From: Zopfochytrium polystomum
Taxonomy: Eukaryota > Chytridiomycota > Chytridiomycetes > Chytridiales > Chytridiaceae
Assembly (NCBI GenBank): GCA_025765615.1
Contig: JAIVFJ010000264.1
Location: 20,474-84,473, forward strand
Length of the DNA stretch: 64,000 nt
Reading direction: 5' to 3'
Positions 42,867 to 53,713 of the stretch are shown here, one piece after another; position 1 is the stretch's first letter; each line of letters begins with the position of its first letter. A model generated the notes under the pieces. That model was not told where the DNA came from, ran no database searches, and was given only the letters and a program-made list of their open reading frames with translations. The position numbers were made by a program, and so were the translations under genes.

Positions 42867-43753
42867 GTCGTTGGATTACAGAAGTCTGGAGAGTTAGTGT
42901 GTCCCGCGAGAAGATGCATATGCAATGGAGACAACAGTGGCAACATAATTAAGGAGCAGCCTCTTATTATCGTGTCTCTGGTATTGCGGCTTATTTTAAT
43001 TTCACGAAATTGCGTTCGACAGCAAGTGATGGGTCAACTATTTCCTTTCGGTGTCCTGTGATCCATGTGTCTGTCGAAAGTGCATGCCAATTACTTGTCT
43101 CGAACTCTTCCCAGCTGCGGCGATCAAGGCGTCCTCGCGCTGTACTGTACATCCGACGACGTACGCTCGCCTGCTCTAGCTTGGATCAGCACCTCACCGC
43201 GATAGAGCTGTCCGAGCATCGCCGCCGTGCGCAACTCTGTGCGGCAATCGAGAGTCGCATCTCCTTCGGCGTCGGCGTCGGTGTCGATCTCGTTGGCGAT
43301 CCCTGCAGCGGAGTCGTGGGTTGTTTTTGACCCCACTTTACCTGCACGGGCAGAGTCAGCGGGTTTTAAGTCAGATCGGCGTGTTCCTCCGGCTTGGGGA
43401 AGGGGTGAAGCGATCACGTGCAGCGAGTAATCAATCGTCCATGTGGACTCACCCGGCCAGAATCGGACATCGAACACGAAATCCAGCGAGGGCGTTGCCT
43501 TGCGATCTCACTACCCGGCGTACATCATTCAGAAACAATAGATTCTACCAAATCGATAACATTCATCCAACAGAATTGCGAGCACACAAACACTACAAAT
43601 ACGTACTTTATTGCGCTCCGCTCTCCACTCGTCCAATAATCCCGCCCGAACTGGCCAATGCCGACACCGCCCCAAGCATACTCACCCGACTACCACAACC
43701 AAGCCCGCCGCAACCCCCACCGCCACCACCGCCGTGGCGCATCACGTCGCTTC

Positions 43754-44181
43754 AGACGTCGAGTCCAGCGACAGCCCCACTCTTCGACGACGTGGACGCG
43801 GTAGCTTTCGTCGTCCCAGCCTTAGACCCCGACGACGACGACGCCGATCCCGTTGCAGCCGCCTTCGACGTCGTCATCCCCGACGTCATCCCCGACGACG
43901 ACGGCATCTCGGACCCCGAGGCGGTCCTCGTCGACGGCGCCGTCGTTACCCAGCGCTGCGGTCCCATCGACAACGACGACGCTCGCCCTCATGCCCATCT
44001 GGCAGTGATTTGGTTTTGTGCAGATAAAGTAGAACGCGCCGGCGGTCGCGAAAGTGTGGTTGTACTCGTCGGCGGGGGAGTGGCCCAAGTTAAGCTGGCC
44101 GGTGAGGTGGGCGAAAGGGGTGCACGTGGTGTTGTCGGCGGCGGCGACGGCGTTATGTTCGCCGCCGAAATTGAATTGGAA
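43754..44181 (-). pseudogene. Cupredoxin-like pseudogene
   Basis: Copy of exon 2 of the 50507-51287 gene. FQFNFGGEHNAVAAADNTTC and FYFICTKPNHCQMGM are intact, but a frameshift follows VVVVDGT and the hydrophobic C-terminal anchor is gone. Exon 1 with the signal peptide is absent, although the 3' half of the intron is still there (44182-44275). Confidence 0.75.
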
Positions 44182-44410
44182 CTGGGGGGTTGGGATGTGA
44201 GGGGAGAGTACAAGTTAGCGCTTAAGAGAAGATATAGTGTCCGCGTCGAGGGCGTGTTTTTCCTGGATGTGGCTGCCGCAAACAACCACCTCCGCCTCGC
44301 ACAGCGACTCATCGCGTTGGACGAATCGCCGTCGCTATCAATTTTGATTCTTCTACACCTGTTCTCCAAAGGGTGCCGCTCATCCTCAAAATACTCTGAC
44401 TGTCAGAAGA

Positions 44411-45840
44411 ATGGAAGCTGACCCCACGCTTGAAAGTGCCTTCAAACAAAAAGCCTTTGTTAGACTGAAAGAACTTCTAGTTTCTTCAGAGTGCAACCCT
44501 CCTTTAGATCGCATTGTTTTGGAGCCATTTCAGTCAATCTTTGAGTCTTCAGCTGATATTGAAAAAGCAAAACTTAATACAGAATGGAGCTCCCCCTCAC
44601 AAGGGGCACCTGTATGGCTGGTCACGTGTGTTCTTGAAATCAGAGCAGTAGTTAATCCAGAACTCATTGAGTGGGTTGGCAGGTTTGCCTTTCTGGAGAG
44701 TTTGGCAACTAATGAGTATTGATCTTTCCGGGAGACACCATTTGTTTGCCGTCCACACCCCTTCAATAATGACATTGATGTCCTCACTATGACTGTCGAT
44801 ATTGACAATCAGTTCAAACGGCTCATAAAGTATGTCTCACCGCGAAGATATCAAGGCATGGACCAGCAGGTCTTGGTGGATGCGTCTGAAGATCCAAACT
44901 CCCATGGTTTGCCGCCATCGTGATGGAAACGAGAGGACCAGAATGTTGCTGACGCAAAATTATTGCTTTCTGAGGACAATGAAAACTACCAAAGGCAAAA
45001 GGGCAATGTGGAGGCCGCAGATTTTGCAAAGTAATGCGGGAAGCCTATGAAACACTTGATTCCTCTGGGTTGACTGACGAAACGTGCGACAATTGAATGG
45101 CAAATTCGAAAAATTGCTTGAACCAGCTGTAAAAGTGTTTTACTCAGACCCTCCATCATTTGCCCACTCCTTATCGGACAGAGAGGTCAAGCTAGAAGAC
45201 CATATTCCACTATCGGGATTTCCCTACGAATTGGTATTCTGGAAGGTCTCACTGCTTTTTGCTGAAGTTACCGCCTATCCCGTGAACGGCTTCGGAAACA
45301 TCCACAGAATGTGGAGTATGAGCGGAACCTTCGTGCAAAGCAGACAAACAACAATAAATGCAACTCCTCTGAGTTCAAAGGATGGCAGGGAAACCAGGAA
45401 ATGGCAGAGTTTCTCAGATGTCATTTGATGCTGTTGATTTATGGGACAAATTCTGCTTAGCAAAAAGAGTAAGATTTCTTGGCTGGACTCTGACACCCAC
45501 TCCATTCAATTTCGCCGCTCTTCAGTGTTTTCTCATACGAGCCACACCACGCTTAGTAACTGCTGGTATGTTCCAATAAGTAAAATGCATTGTTCTTACA
45601 CTAACCCTCCGTTTGCCTTGTCGACTTTTGAAAACAAGTCCATTCCTGCGGCAAGTGATCTTAATGAGAATATCCAGCCCCTAGGAAGAAAATCAGGTTG
45701 TCTGAGAGGCCCACATCTCAGCGGAAAAAAATTGGCTGAAATCGCGGGGAACTCGCAAGTGTGGAAAGTTGGCAAGCGGAAAAGAAAATCAATAAATCAA
45801 ATAGCAGTCGTAACAACAGACCCTAAACATCTTTCACCTT
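44411..45840 (+). pseudogene. Degenerate coding-like sequence of unknown origin
   Basis: AT-richer than the flanks. A 103-residue frame (44411-44722) continues in shifted frames as protein-like text (for example NVADAKLLLSEDNENYQRQK) with several stops. It carries the dispersed repeat at 45113-45190. A decayed transposon gene is the likeliest explanation, but no motif proves it. Confidence 0.35.
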
Positions 45841-46316
45841 AAACAGAACTTGATCGCACGGAAGTAGTCGCTGTCCCACACCCCAAGGAGCAGAGCAGCG
45901 TTGCCGCCTGTCATAACGCGGCGAGGGCCCGAGCTGTTCATTGTCATTGAGGTATCTATTCTATCGCTCCGTAAACATTCTTCTCCCCGTTTGACAACTG
46001 TACCCGCTTATCTTTTTTTCGCTTTCCCTGTGTAGGTGTAGTCATTAGTCAAGCCTCTTACGAGCCCACCAACCCAAAGCCCAATCCTTGTTGTCTCAGA
46101 CGTCAGCCGCTCGTTGACGGCCCTGTGGAATGGAGAATTGTCGTAAATTCGCTTTTTTATCATTTAGTTAACGATTCTTGGGGGGTTTGGGCGAAGCCCA
46201 CTCTGCCGTCGTTGGACTCCAGCGAATCTTATACGAAGCTTCCATTAGGAGGACCAAATGTAGATTATATTGGTTGAGTGAACTCGGATATTATAACGTA
46301 CCCCGTTCCTCATTTC
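45841..46316. other. Intergenic, no gene seen
   Basis: 3' flank of the secreted kinase-like gene. Confidence 0.5.
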
Positions 46317-49300
46317 TCATTTCTTCTTGCCTCCCCCACCACCTCCGCCTCTCGCCGGCTTTGCCGCCGCAGCAGCAGCCGGTTTCGCGGCCACCTGCTG
46401 TTGCTTTGGACTCGTACCCTGTTGCTGCTTTGGAGTCGCTTGCTGCTGCTTTGTCGTAGCTTGCTGCGGCTTTGATGAAGCGTTCTGCTTCTGCACCATC
46501 GCCTGTTTGCCCCCAACGCTGCCGCCACCTCCACCTCCCCCGGTACCACTGGACCGTGAAGCCATCTGCGGCTTCTGAGCCGGCGCCGCCTTCGTCGTGA
46601 CACCGCCACCGCCGGCACTGCCAGCATTCCTCGCAGGGCTCTTTGCTGCACTACCTCCACCGCTGCCGCCACCGCCACCGCTGGTAGTACGCGCGGGAGC
46701 CGCCTTGCTGGCCACAGAGCCGCCCGCGTTAGCCCGAGCCCCAGGTGTTTTCGAGCCACCACCACCTCCGCCGCCACCGGCACCCGCTCCTCTTCTCGTC
46801 GTAACCTTTGCTGCACCACTGCCGCCAGCCCCGCCGCCTCCACCACCTGCTTTGCTGCTCGACCCAGTCCCCTTGCTGCCGCCACCGTTCCCGCCGACGC
46901 TACGTCCGCCTGTCGGCGCCTTACTGCTCGTGCCGCTCGCTTTGGCGCCGCTGCCGCCTCCACTGCCGCCGATCTTGGTCGCACCACCTTTGGCGTCTGG
47001 GGCTCCCCCGCCGCCACTACGCGTCGTTCCTACTACCTTACTACCAGCTCCGGCTCCTTTGCCTCCGTCCCCAACATTTGCACTAGCGCCGCGTCCCGCT
47101 GCTGTGTTTTTCGCAACGCCAGTCTTTCCTGCACCGCCCTTGGCGGATGCAGCATCGGTGCCGCCGCGAGTCGTTATTCCTGCCTTAGTGCCAGTTTCGG
47201 TTCCTTTGCCATTGGCGCCAGCTTTACCGCCTGCGCCCCCGCCCCCAGCTTTGCTCGAACCACCATTCGTGGCTGCAACCCGACCACCGCCACCCCGACT
47301 CGTTCCCCCTGCGTTGCCGCCAGCCGGAGCTTGCTTGCCTCCGCCACCGACGTTTCCGCGCCCCGCAACGGTTTTTTCCCTCTTTACCGCCGGAGCCGCC
47401 ACCGCCGCCAGCTTTGCTTGCGCCGCTCTTGACGGATCCAGCACCATTGCCACTTGTTGTTATTCCCGCTTTGCTAATAGCTGGGGTTGCTTTCCCGCCG
47501 CCTCCGACGTTCGAGCCGGTGCCGCGACCCGCAGTCGCGGTCTTGCCGGTGGTTCCCTGCGTTTTACCGCCGCCGCCGCCGATTGCTTTACTTGCAACGC
47601 CCTTGGCGGCTCCAGCAGCGCCACGTCCTTCACCACGGGACTTCCCTTCCGCCGGAGTAACTTTCCCACCGCCTCCAATGTTCGCACCGGTGCTTCCACC
47701 CGCTTTGCTGCTGCGGCTGTCGCTAGGTTTACCAGCACCGTCTTTGACCGTTCCTCGAGCTTTGCTGCCGCCCTGGGTTCGTTTCCCGCTACCTCCACCT
47801 GTGCCTGTGCCGCGTCCCGCTGTTGTGGTCTTTACATTGGAACCAAACGCTTTGGTACCTCCGCCGCCGACGCCGCTGCCGCCAACAGCTTTGCCTGCAC
47901 CGCCTTTGGCGGCTTCAGAAACACCACTGCCGCCTGATTTGCTGCCAGCCCCGGCTGGGTTTCCTTTCCCGCCGCCTCCGCCGCTCGTGCCGGTGACCCG
48001 TCCCGCTGCTGTGGTCTTGCCTGTGGTGCCAAGTGCTTTACCGCCACCGCCACCACCACCGCCGCCAGCTTTACCCGCACCGCCCTTGGCGGTTGCACCA
48101 GCAAGGACGGCGCCACCGCCACGGGTCGCGGCTCCCGCCTTGCCTCCAGCACCGACCGCCCGGGCGGATGTTTTGTCGTTGGTGACCCAACCAGTGGCGC
48201 CGCCCTTGTTCGCACCTCCGGACGACGCGCCAGCTTTTCCGCCAGCTGCAGTCCCCTTGCCGCCGGCTCCCCCGCTGCCTTTCCCCCCAGCCGCCGCCGC
48301 CTGCGACTTGCTACTGCCGCCGCCCGGCTTTCCGCCTCCGCCGTCACGCTTGCCACCCGAACCGGTCCCCGTCCCAGCTTTACTGCCAGCCGCATTAGCT
48401 TTGCCTCCCACCCCAGCCGCATTTCCAGCACCGCCTCCACCGTCCTTCATCTTTCCACCCGCCACCCCAGCCTTCCTGGCAGTTTCGCCGCCACCGCTGA
48501 CTTTGCTCCCACCGGCGCCTCCCTTCCCTGCCGCATCCATCGCCGCCGCCGCCGCCTTCCCGCCCTTGCTCCCGGTGCCGCTCGTCTTCGCTCCATCACC
48601 GCCAGCGTTCTTCGCCCCCGACGAGCCGCCGCACGCGCCACCGGCGCGTCGGAAAAGCTCGCGGCCTTCGCGGAACTTGAACCCGGCGGCGGAGCAGGCC
48701 ATGCGGACGGCGAAGCGGTCGCGGAGCTGGCGGCCCTCGACGGTGTCGGTGGTTGAGATTTTCTTTGCTGTTTTGCGGGCGTTTGGGGTTTGTGTGAGGG
48801 TATTGTGAGAGATGAAAGCAACTTTCCAAACAAACGGTGGCAGCACGTTACCAGATCCCCAGTCGATGAGCTCCATCTTTGGAACGGTTCCCTAGAGACA
48901 CTCATAAGTTTTCCAGATGAACCCGTTCATCTCAGCCTCTCATCCAAACTCAACTGGCTTATCGCTGGGACTAGCGTGCACGCGGATATTGGCCGGCAGC
49001 GGGTCATAATGGACGTAGCCCGTATCCTTCTGCTTCTGCGCGACCTGGCTGTAAATGGCGTCACTGAGTTTCACCTTGTTGGGGTGGCTTTCGGGTTTTT
49101 CGCTTGACAGGAGGAACTTTGACTTTGCCTCTGTGCTTTCCTTCTGGGTGTATAGCCAGTCTTTCAAACCGGTGGTGCCGACTTTTTTTTGCACCATCTT
49201 GTTGCCTTCTGCCGAGATGAGCTGGCCGGCTGAACAAATCGAGTTGGGGTTCGTGACTTGACGAGACTCAGACTGGGGATGAAACAAACGGTACCTGCAC

Positions 49301-49830
49301 GCGTTGCGTCCACTTCGACTTGGCCAATCTTTGTAGTGGGCAACGCTTCCTTGTAAATCACTTCGTTCGGCCCATGCTTAGCTTTGTATACAGTCGAAAC
49401 CGTGCCCTGCTGGCCGACTTTGTCGCCGAGCTTGCCATTGGAAGCGGAGTTAACTTTTTTTTCCGCCTTTCCCTGGAGAGAACGGCATTGAAGGTAGAAG
49501 GCTCACCTGAACTGACACACCGCCCACCGTTTCAGTGGTCCCAGACTGTTGATCGCGACAACGATAAAGGGAGAGGGAATGAGTTGTGAAACAGAGAGAC
49601 TGATGAGAAATGAATCTTTTAACCTTTGATGGCGCACTGCTGCTACTTCCTTCTCCGCCCGACGCGAGCGCGTACGGCGGGATGGTCTGGAAAAGGACAT
49701 AGATGGCTGCCACAAGAAACAGGATGCGAGCGAAGACCGCGGCGGCGGCGGCGGCGGCATCGCCGGGGGAGCGGGCGGGAAGGCGATGCGGGCGACATGG
49801 GCGACCGCGGCGGACCGTGGGCGAAGGCAT
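46317..49830 (-). CDS. Secreted protein-kinase-like protein with Gly/Lys-rich tail (frame break in tail)
   Basis: Exons 49830-49624, 49545-49507, 49472-49295, 49256-48955 and 48891-48852, then a long exon from 48767. After a signal anchor (FARILFLVAAIYVLFQTIPP) the head has kinase-like landmarks: GQQGTVSTVYKA, a Lys in EVIYKEA, a catalytic-loop-like GYVHYDPLPANIRV (HRD as HYD, Asn kept) and MELIDWGSG (DFG as DWG). The C-lobe is short and ends RELFRRAGGACGG, like the tail start of the ART-like proteins. A tail of about 800 residues of Gly/Ala/Thr/Lys follows, ending GGGGGGKKK at 46317. The tail changes frame near 47375, at an A6 run, so it is either an indel, a sequencing error or an unseen intron. 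Extracellular kinase activity is inference. Confidence 0.6.
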
Positions 49831-51080
49831 TTTCGTTGTTTTCCATGGGCGCAGCCTGCGTGTCTCTCACCCTAACTCTTGTTTCGGTCCAATCGTTTTT
49901 TCAACCGATGACCAACGGAGCTCGGACTTGACCAAACCCCCAAACGGAGGAGTCAACCTTGTTGCGCGGAACTCTCGCCTTCGTCACGGTCTTGCAAATA
50001 CAACTTTCTCTTGCCGCCAGATCATCCTCGTGCCCCGTCCTTGAAGGAAGTGCAACGTGAAGAACCGTCAAACATTGAAACATCTTACCCGCGACAGATA
50101 CGTACTCTTTCGGCGTCGGCGTCGGCGTCGATTTCGTTGGCGATCCCTGTGGTACAGTCGTGGGTTGTCGTTGACCCCTCTTGACTTGCACAGGCAGAGT
50201 CAGCGGGGTGCAAGTCAGATCGGCGCGTTCCTCCGGCTTGGGGAAGGGGTGAAGCGATCCACGTGCAGCGAGTAATCGTCCACCCGGCCAGAATCGGACA
50301 TCGAACACGAAATCCAGCGAGGGCGTTGCCTTGCGGGATCTCACTGCCCGGAGTACATCATTCAGTTACTATAGATTCTATCAAATCGATAACATTCATC
50401 CAACAGAATTGCGAGCACACAAATACGTACTTTATTGCGCTCCGCTCTCCACTCAATCCAATAATCCCTCCCGAACCGGCCAATGCCGACACCGGCCCAA
50501 GCATACTCACCCAACCACCACAACCAATCCCGCCGCAACCGCCACCGCCACCACCGCCGCAACAACCACAGCATCACCTCGCGCCTCAACAGCGACAGCT
50601 CCACTCTTCGACGACGTGGACGCGGTAGCTGTCGTCGTCCCAGCCTTAGACCCCGACGACGACGACGACGACGCCGATCCCGTTGCAGCCGCCTTCGACG
50701 TCGTCATCTCCGACGTCATCCCCGACGACGACGGCATCTCGGACCCCGAGGCGGTCCTCGTCGACGGCGCCGTCGTGACCCCAGACACGGGCGTCCCATC
50801 GACAACGACGACGCTCGCTCTCATGCCCAACTGGCAGTGATTTGGTTTCGTGCAGATAAAGTAAAACGTGCCGGCGGTCGCGAAAGTGTGGTTGTACCCG
50901 TCGGCGGGGGAGTCGCCCGAGTTGAGCTGGCCGGTGAGGTCGGCGAGCGGGGTGCAGGTGGTGTTGTCGGCGGCGGCGACGGCGTTATGTTCGCCGCCGA
51001 AATTGAATTGGAACTGGGGGGAGGGGCGGGGTGGTGGTTGGGATGTGTACAAGTTAGCGCTTAAGAGAAGATATGGTATC
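49285..51080. repeat. Segmental duplication, copy B
   Basis: The intact counterpart of 41545-44240: 5' half of the kinase-like gene, shared flank with TCCTCCGGCTTGGGGAAGGG, and the cupredoxin-like gene. Confidence 0.7.
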
Positions 51081-51287
51081 CATGTCGAAGGCGTGTTTTG
51101 GCCATCTCAACGCTAGCGCGACGCGGGGTATGCAGCTTACCGAGTCGCCCGTGACGATCTGGGGCGGAACGTTGTCGTAGTTGTAGTCGTCGTCCAAGGT
51201 CGAAATGATGAAGGTGGTTGCGTGGGTGTAGTCCACGAGGGCGGCGAGCGCGATAGAGGCTGCGGGGACGAGGCTCTTGAGTAACAT
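50507..51287 (-). CDS. Cupredoxin-like secreted protein with type-1 copper ligands
   Basis: Exons 51287-51141 and 51013-50507 (217 aa). Signal peptide (MLLKSLVPAASIALAALVD), then a plastocyanin-like domain: His in GGEHNAV and the C-x4-H-x4-M ligand set in FICTKPNHCQLGM, all the residues expected of a type-1 copper site. A Ser/Thr-rich stretch and a C-terminal hydrophobic segment (VVVAAVVAVAVAAGLVVVV) indicate a GPI-type anchor, so a cell-wall or surface copper protein. The intron is phase 0 and falls after TGDS. Confidence 0.82.
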
Positions 51288-52003
51288 GGTGGGTTGTGAG
51301 GCCAGGGCAGCAAACGAGTGTGAAGGGATGCGGAGGATGGAGAGCGAGTCGGATGGCTTTTTAATGAGAGGAGCAGCGTTTCGGAGAGACAGTGGCACTG
51401 TGTGCGCGTGTGCGTGTGCGTGTGTATGTGTGTGGCTGGGCCGGCCACAAATCGAAAAGCGCTTTTTGGTGGTGTGGCGCATTGAAATTGCGCGAAGATC
51501 CACGTTTGTGGCGTCAAAAAATCAAATTTGCAGTGACGCCCCCCAACACTCACATTTGCATAAGACGAAGCCAACGGCTTTCACTCCTTCTGGTCCCGTC
51601 GAATCTCTCTTGCTTGGCCTTCTCACACAATGTGGGCAATGCCAGCAGATCCGATCGACACTCACACCCCCGTTCGCCGACCGTCCTCACCCCTCCCGTC
51701 ATTTCCATCATCGTCAAAGACGTCGGCCCGCCCGGCGGAGTTTCGTTCTCTTCGATAAGCGGCGTTACAGAGAACCAACCGAAGACGGCGAAGATTGCAG
51801 GCCGACTCCCCTGACAAGTCACCTCCTGGCCGCCTAAAGCGGGGCGCGTGACGTTCTTTGTTCGTTTTTTTCCGGCGCCCCTGAAGCGCCATCCACAAAG
51901 GACGGCGAAAAAAAAAGAAAGTGGATACAAAGAAACTCGGTTTGCCAAACTCGTAAAGAAGCAGGCACACCCACTCGGGAGAGGATATCTCCACACCACC
52001 ACC
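51288..52003. other. Intergenic between cupredoxin-like paralogues
   Basis: Upstream region of the 50507 gene with a (TGTGCG)n-type repeat at 51400-51430. No gene recognised. Confidence 0.5.
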
Positions 52004-52739
52004 TCACACCGCAAACAACGCCACGACCGCCGCGGCGCTGCCCGCAACCGCAATCTCCATCGCGCCGCCAACACGTCCACCAGCCGCGCTCTTCGAACTC
52101 GTCGACGCCGCGGCCGACGCCGTCGTCGATCCGCTCGCCGCCGCCTTGCTGCTGGTCGTCGCGGTCGGCGCCGCCGTAGGTTGCGTCGACCCATCCTCGC
52201 CCGCATCCGAGCTCGCCTTGGTCGTCTTAAACGTCGTCAACCCGGAGCTCGCCGTCCCATCCACCACCTCCACGCTAGCCCTCATGCCCTTCTGGCACTC
52301 GCCCGGCTTCGTGGAGATGAAGTTGTAGACGCCGGCTTTGGTAAAAGTGTAAGTGTACCCGTCGGCGGGGTTGTCGCCCGAGTTGAGCTGACCCGTCAGG
52401 TCGGCGAGAGGGGTGCAGGTGGTGTTGTTGGCGGCGGCGACGGCGTTGTGTTCGCCGCCAAAGATGAATTGGAACTGGGGGTTGGGGGGTGTTAGCTGAG
52501 CCGGCGGGGTGGTCCTGTATGGCTGTCTTTCGTTCCCTCTCTTCTGTTTTCTCCACTCACACACACGCAAAACTCACCGAGTCGCCCGTGATGATCTTTG
52601 CGGGGACGTGGTCGTAGTTAAAGTCGTCGTCGAGCGACGTGATGACATAGGTCGTGGCAGCGACCTGGCTCACGGCGACGGCGACGGCGGCGGCGAGGAC
52701 GGCGGCGGCAGGAACAACGAGGCCCTTTGCAATGAACAT
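52004..52739 (-). CDS. Cupredoxin-like secreted protein lacking copper Cys and His
   Basis: Exons 52739-52578 and 52474-52004 (210 aa), same architecture as the neighbour: signal peptide (LVVPAAAVLAAAVAVAVSQV), cupredoxin domain, Ser/Thr tail and hydrophobic C-terminus (MEIAVAGSAAAVVALFAV). The ligand loop reads FISTKPGECQKGM, so the type-1 Cys is Ser and the His is Glu, while the first His (GGEHNAV) and the Met remain. Copper binding of the normal kind is therefore unlikely. TATA box at 52844-52850. Confidence 0.8.
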
Positions 52740-52843
52740 GGCTGGCTGTGATCAGATGATTGAGGCAGAAGGCAGGAGCGGGATGAGACCAAGAGACAGA
52801 AAAAGTGTGAATTTCTGAGAGAAGGCGGTTTGCTGTTGAGGTT

Positions 52844-52850
52844 TTTATAC
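52844..52850 (-). promoter_or_regulatory. TATA box for the cupredoxin-like gene
   Basis: GGGTATAAAAAC on the minus strand, 105 bp upstream of the ATG. The same 12-mer precedes the microexon gene (61213-61224). Confidence 0.55.
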
Positions 52851-53061
52851 CCTAACGCTATTCCAAATTTGGGGGGTCGAGCGCCCCAAAAATGGCGACA
52901 AGAAGCCAACTCTTGCGGCCAACGATCCAAGTGATCGAGACCAAGAGACAGAAAGAGTATGATGAAGGCAGTTCCTGTTGAGATTTTCGCCTCCAATTTT
53001 TGTCTGTCACAATGACGACAAAATGGACCAATGCCGACCGACTGCGGCTGCCGGTTGCCCA

Positions 53062-53312
53062 TTTATAGTAAGCGTGTTCACCTCCGAAAAGGAAGACTTC
53101 CGTTCTTGGATTGAGAAGGCTCCAGCGTCGAAGCTTCCGGCAGGACCTCTTCATGTGTTGGCGGCGGCCGACTTTGAACGGACCCAGCCGCGAGGCTGCA
53201 AAAGAGAAACACCCACATCAACGCCAACACTACTACCTTATACCAAAAGCTATCGGAACAAAAAATACGAAGCGAGGCAACCAACAAAAGTCCCAACTTT
53301 AGAAAAGGAAAA

Positions 53313-53344
<32 letters not shown>

Positions 53345-53713
53345 CAGAAACGGCGCAGAACACGCAAGACGTTACGTAAGCACAAACGCAGACAACACGT
53401 AAAAAAAAAAAAAAAAGAAAAAGGTTTGACGAAAAGCAGTAAAAGTCCGCGGGAGTAGAGAGAGAGAGAGAGAGATACACGTCGAGACTCATGCACAAAA
53501 AAATCAACGCACTTTGTCAACGCATCGATCCCCACAGACAACGTGGTGAACCCCCTGCACGCACAACACAGCAAAGTGGCCGACAAACAGAAAAGGAATA
53601 GAAAAGAAAAGGGCAAAGAGGAGTAGGAACTGTACGTATAAAAAGCCTCAAACGTAAAACTAATCTCCACCCCTCCCACACCCGTCCCCGATCAAATCAC
53701 AACCAGCGCAGTA
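53062..53713. other. 3' flank of the PAK-type kinase, with poly(A) runs
   Basis: Holds a 29-nt A run at 53316-53344, another A run at about 53401-53415 and an (AG)n repeat at 53458-53475. No gene recognised. Confidence 0.55.

Larger units (their letters stand above)
41545..44240. repeat. Segmental duplication, copy A
   Basis: Parallels 49285-51080 in the same order and orientation: kinase-like 5' part, a shared flank, cupredoxin exon 2 and the 3' half of its intron. A block of about 950 bp (42313-43262) is extra here. Confidence 0.7.

Noticed and set aside
46597..47937. Pro-rich open frame of 446 codons on the + strand (and a similar one at 47414-48808)
   Set aside because: Antisense of the tail of the kinase-like gene, for the same compositional reason.
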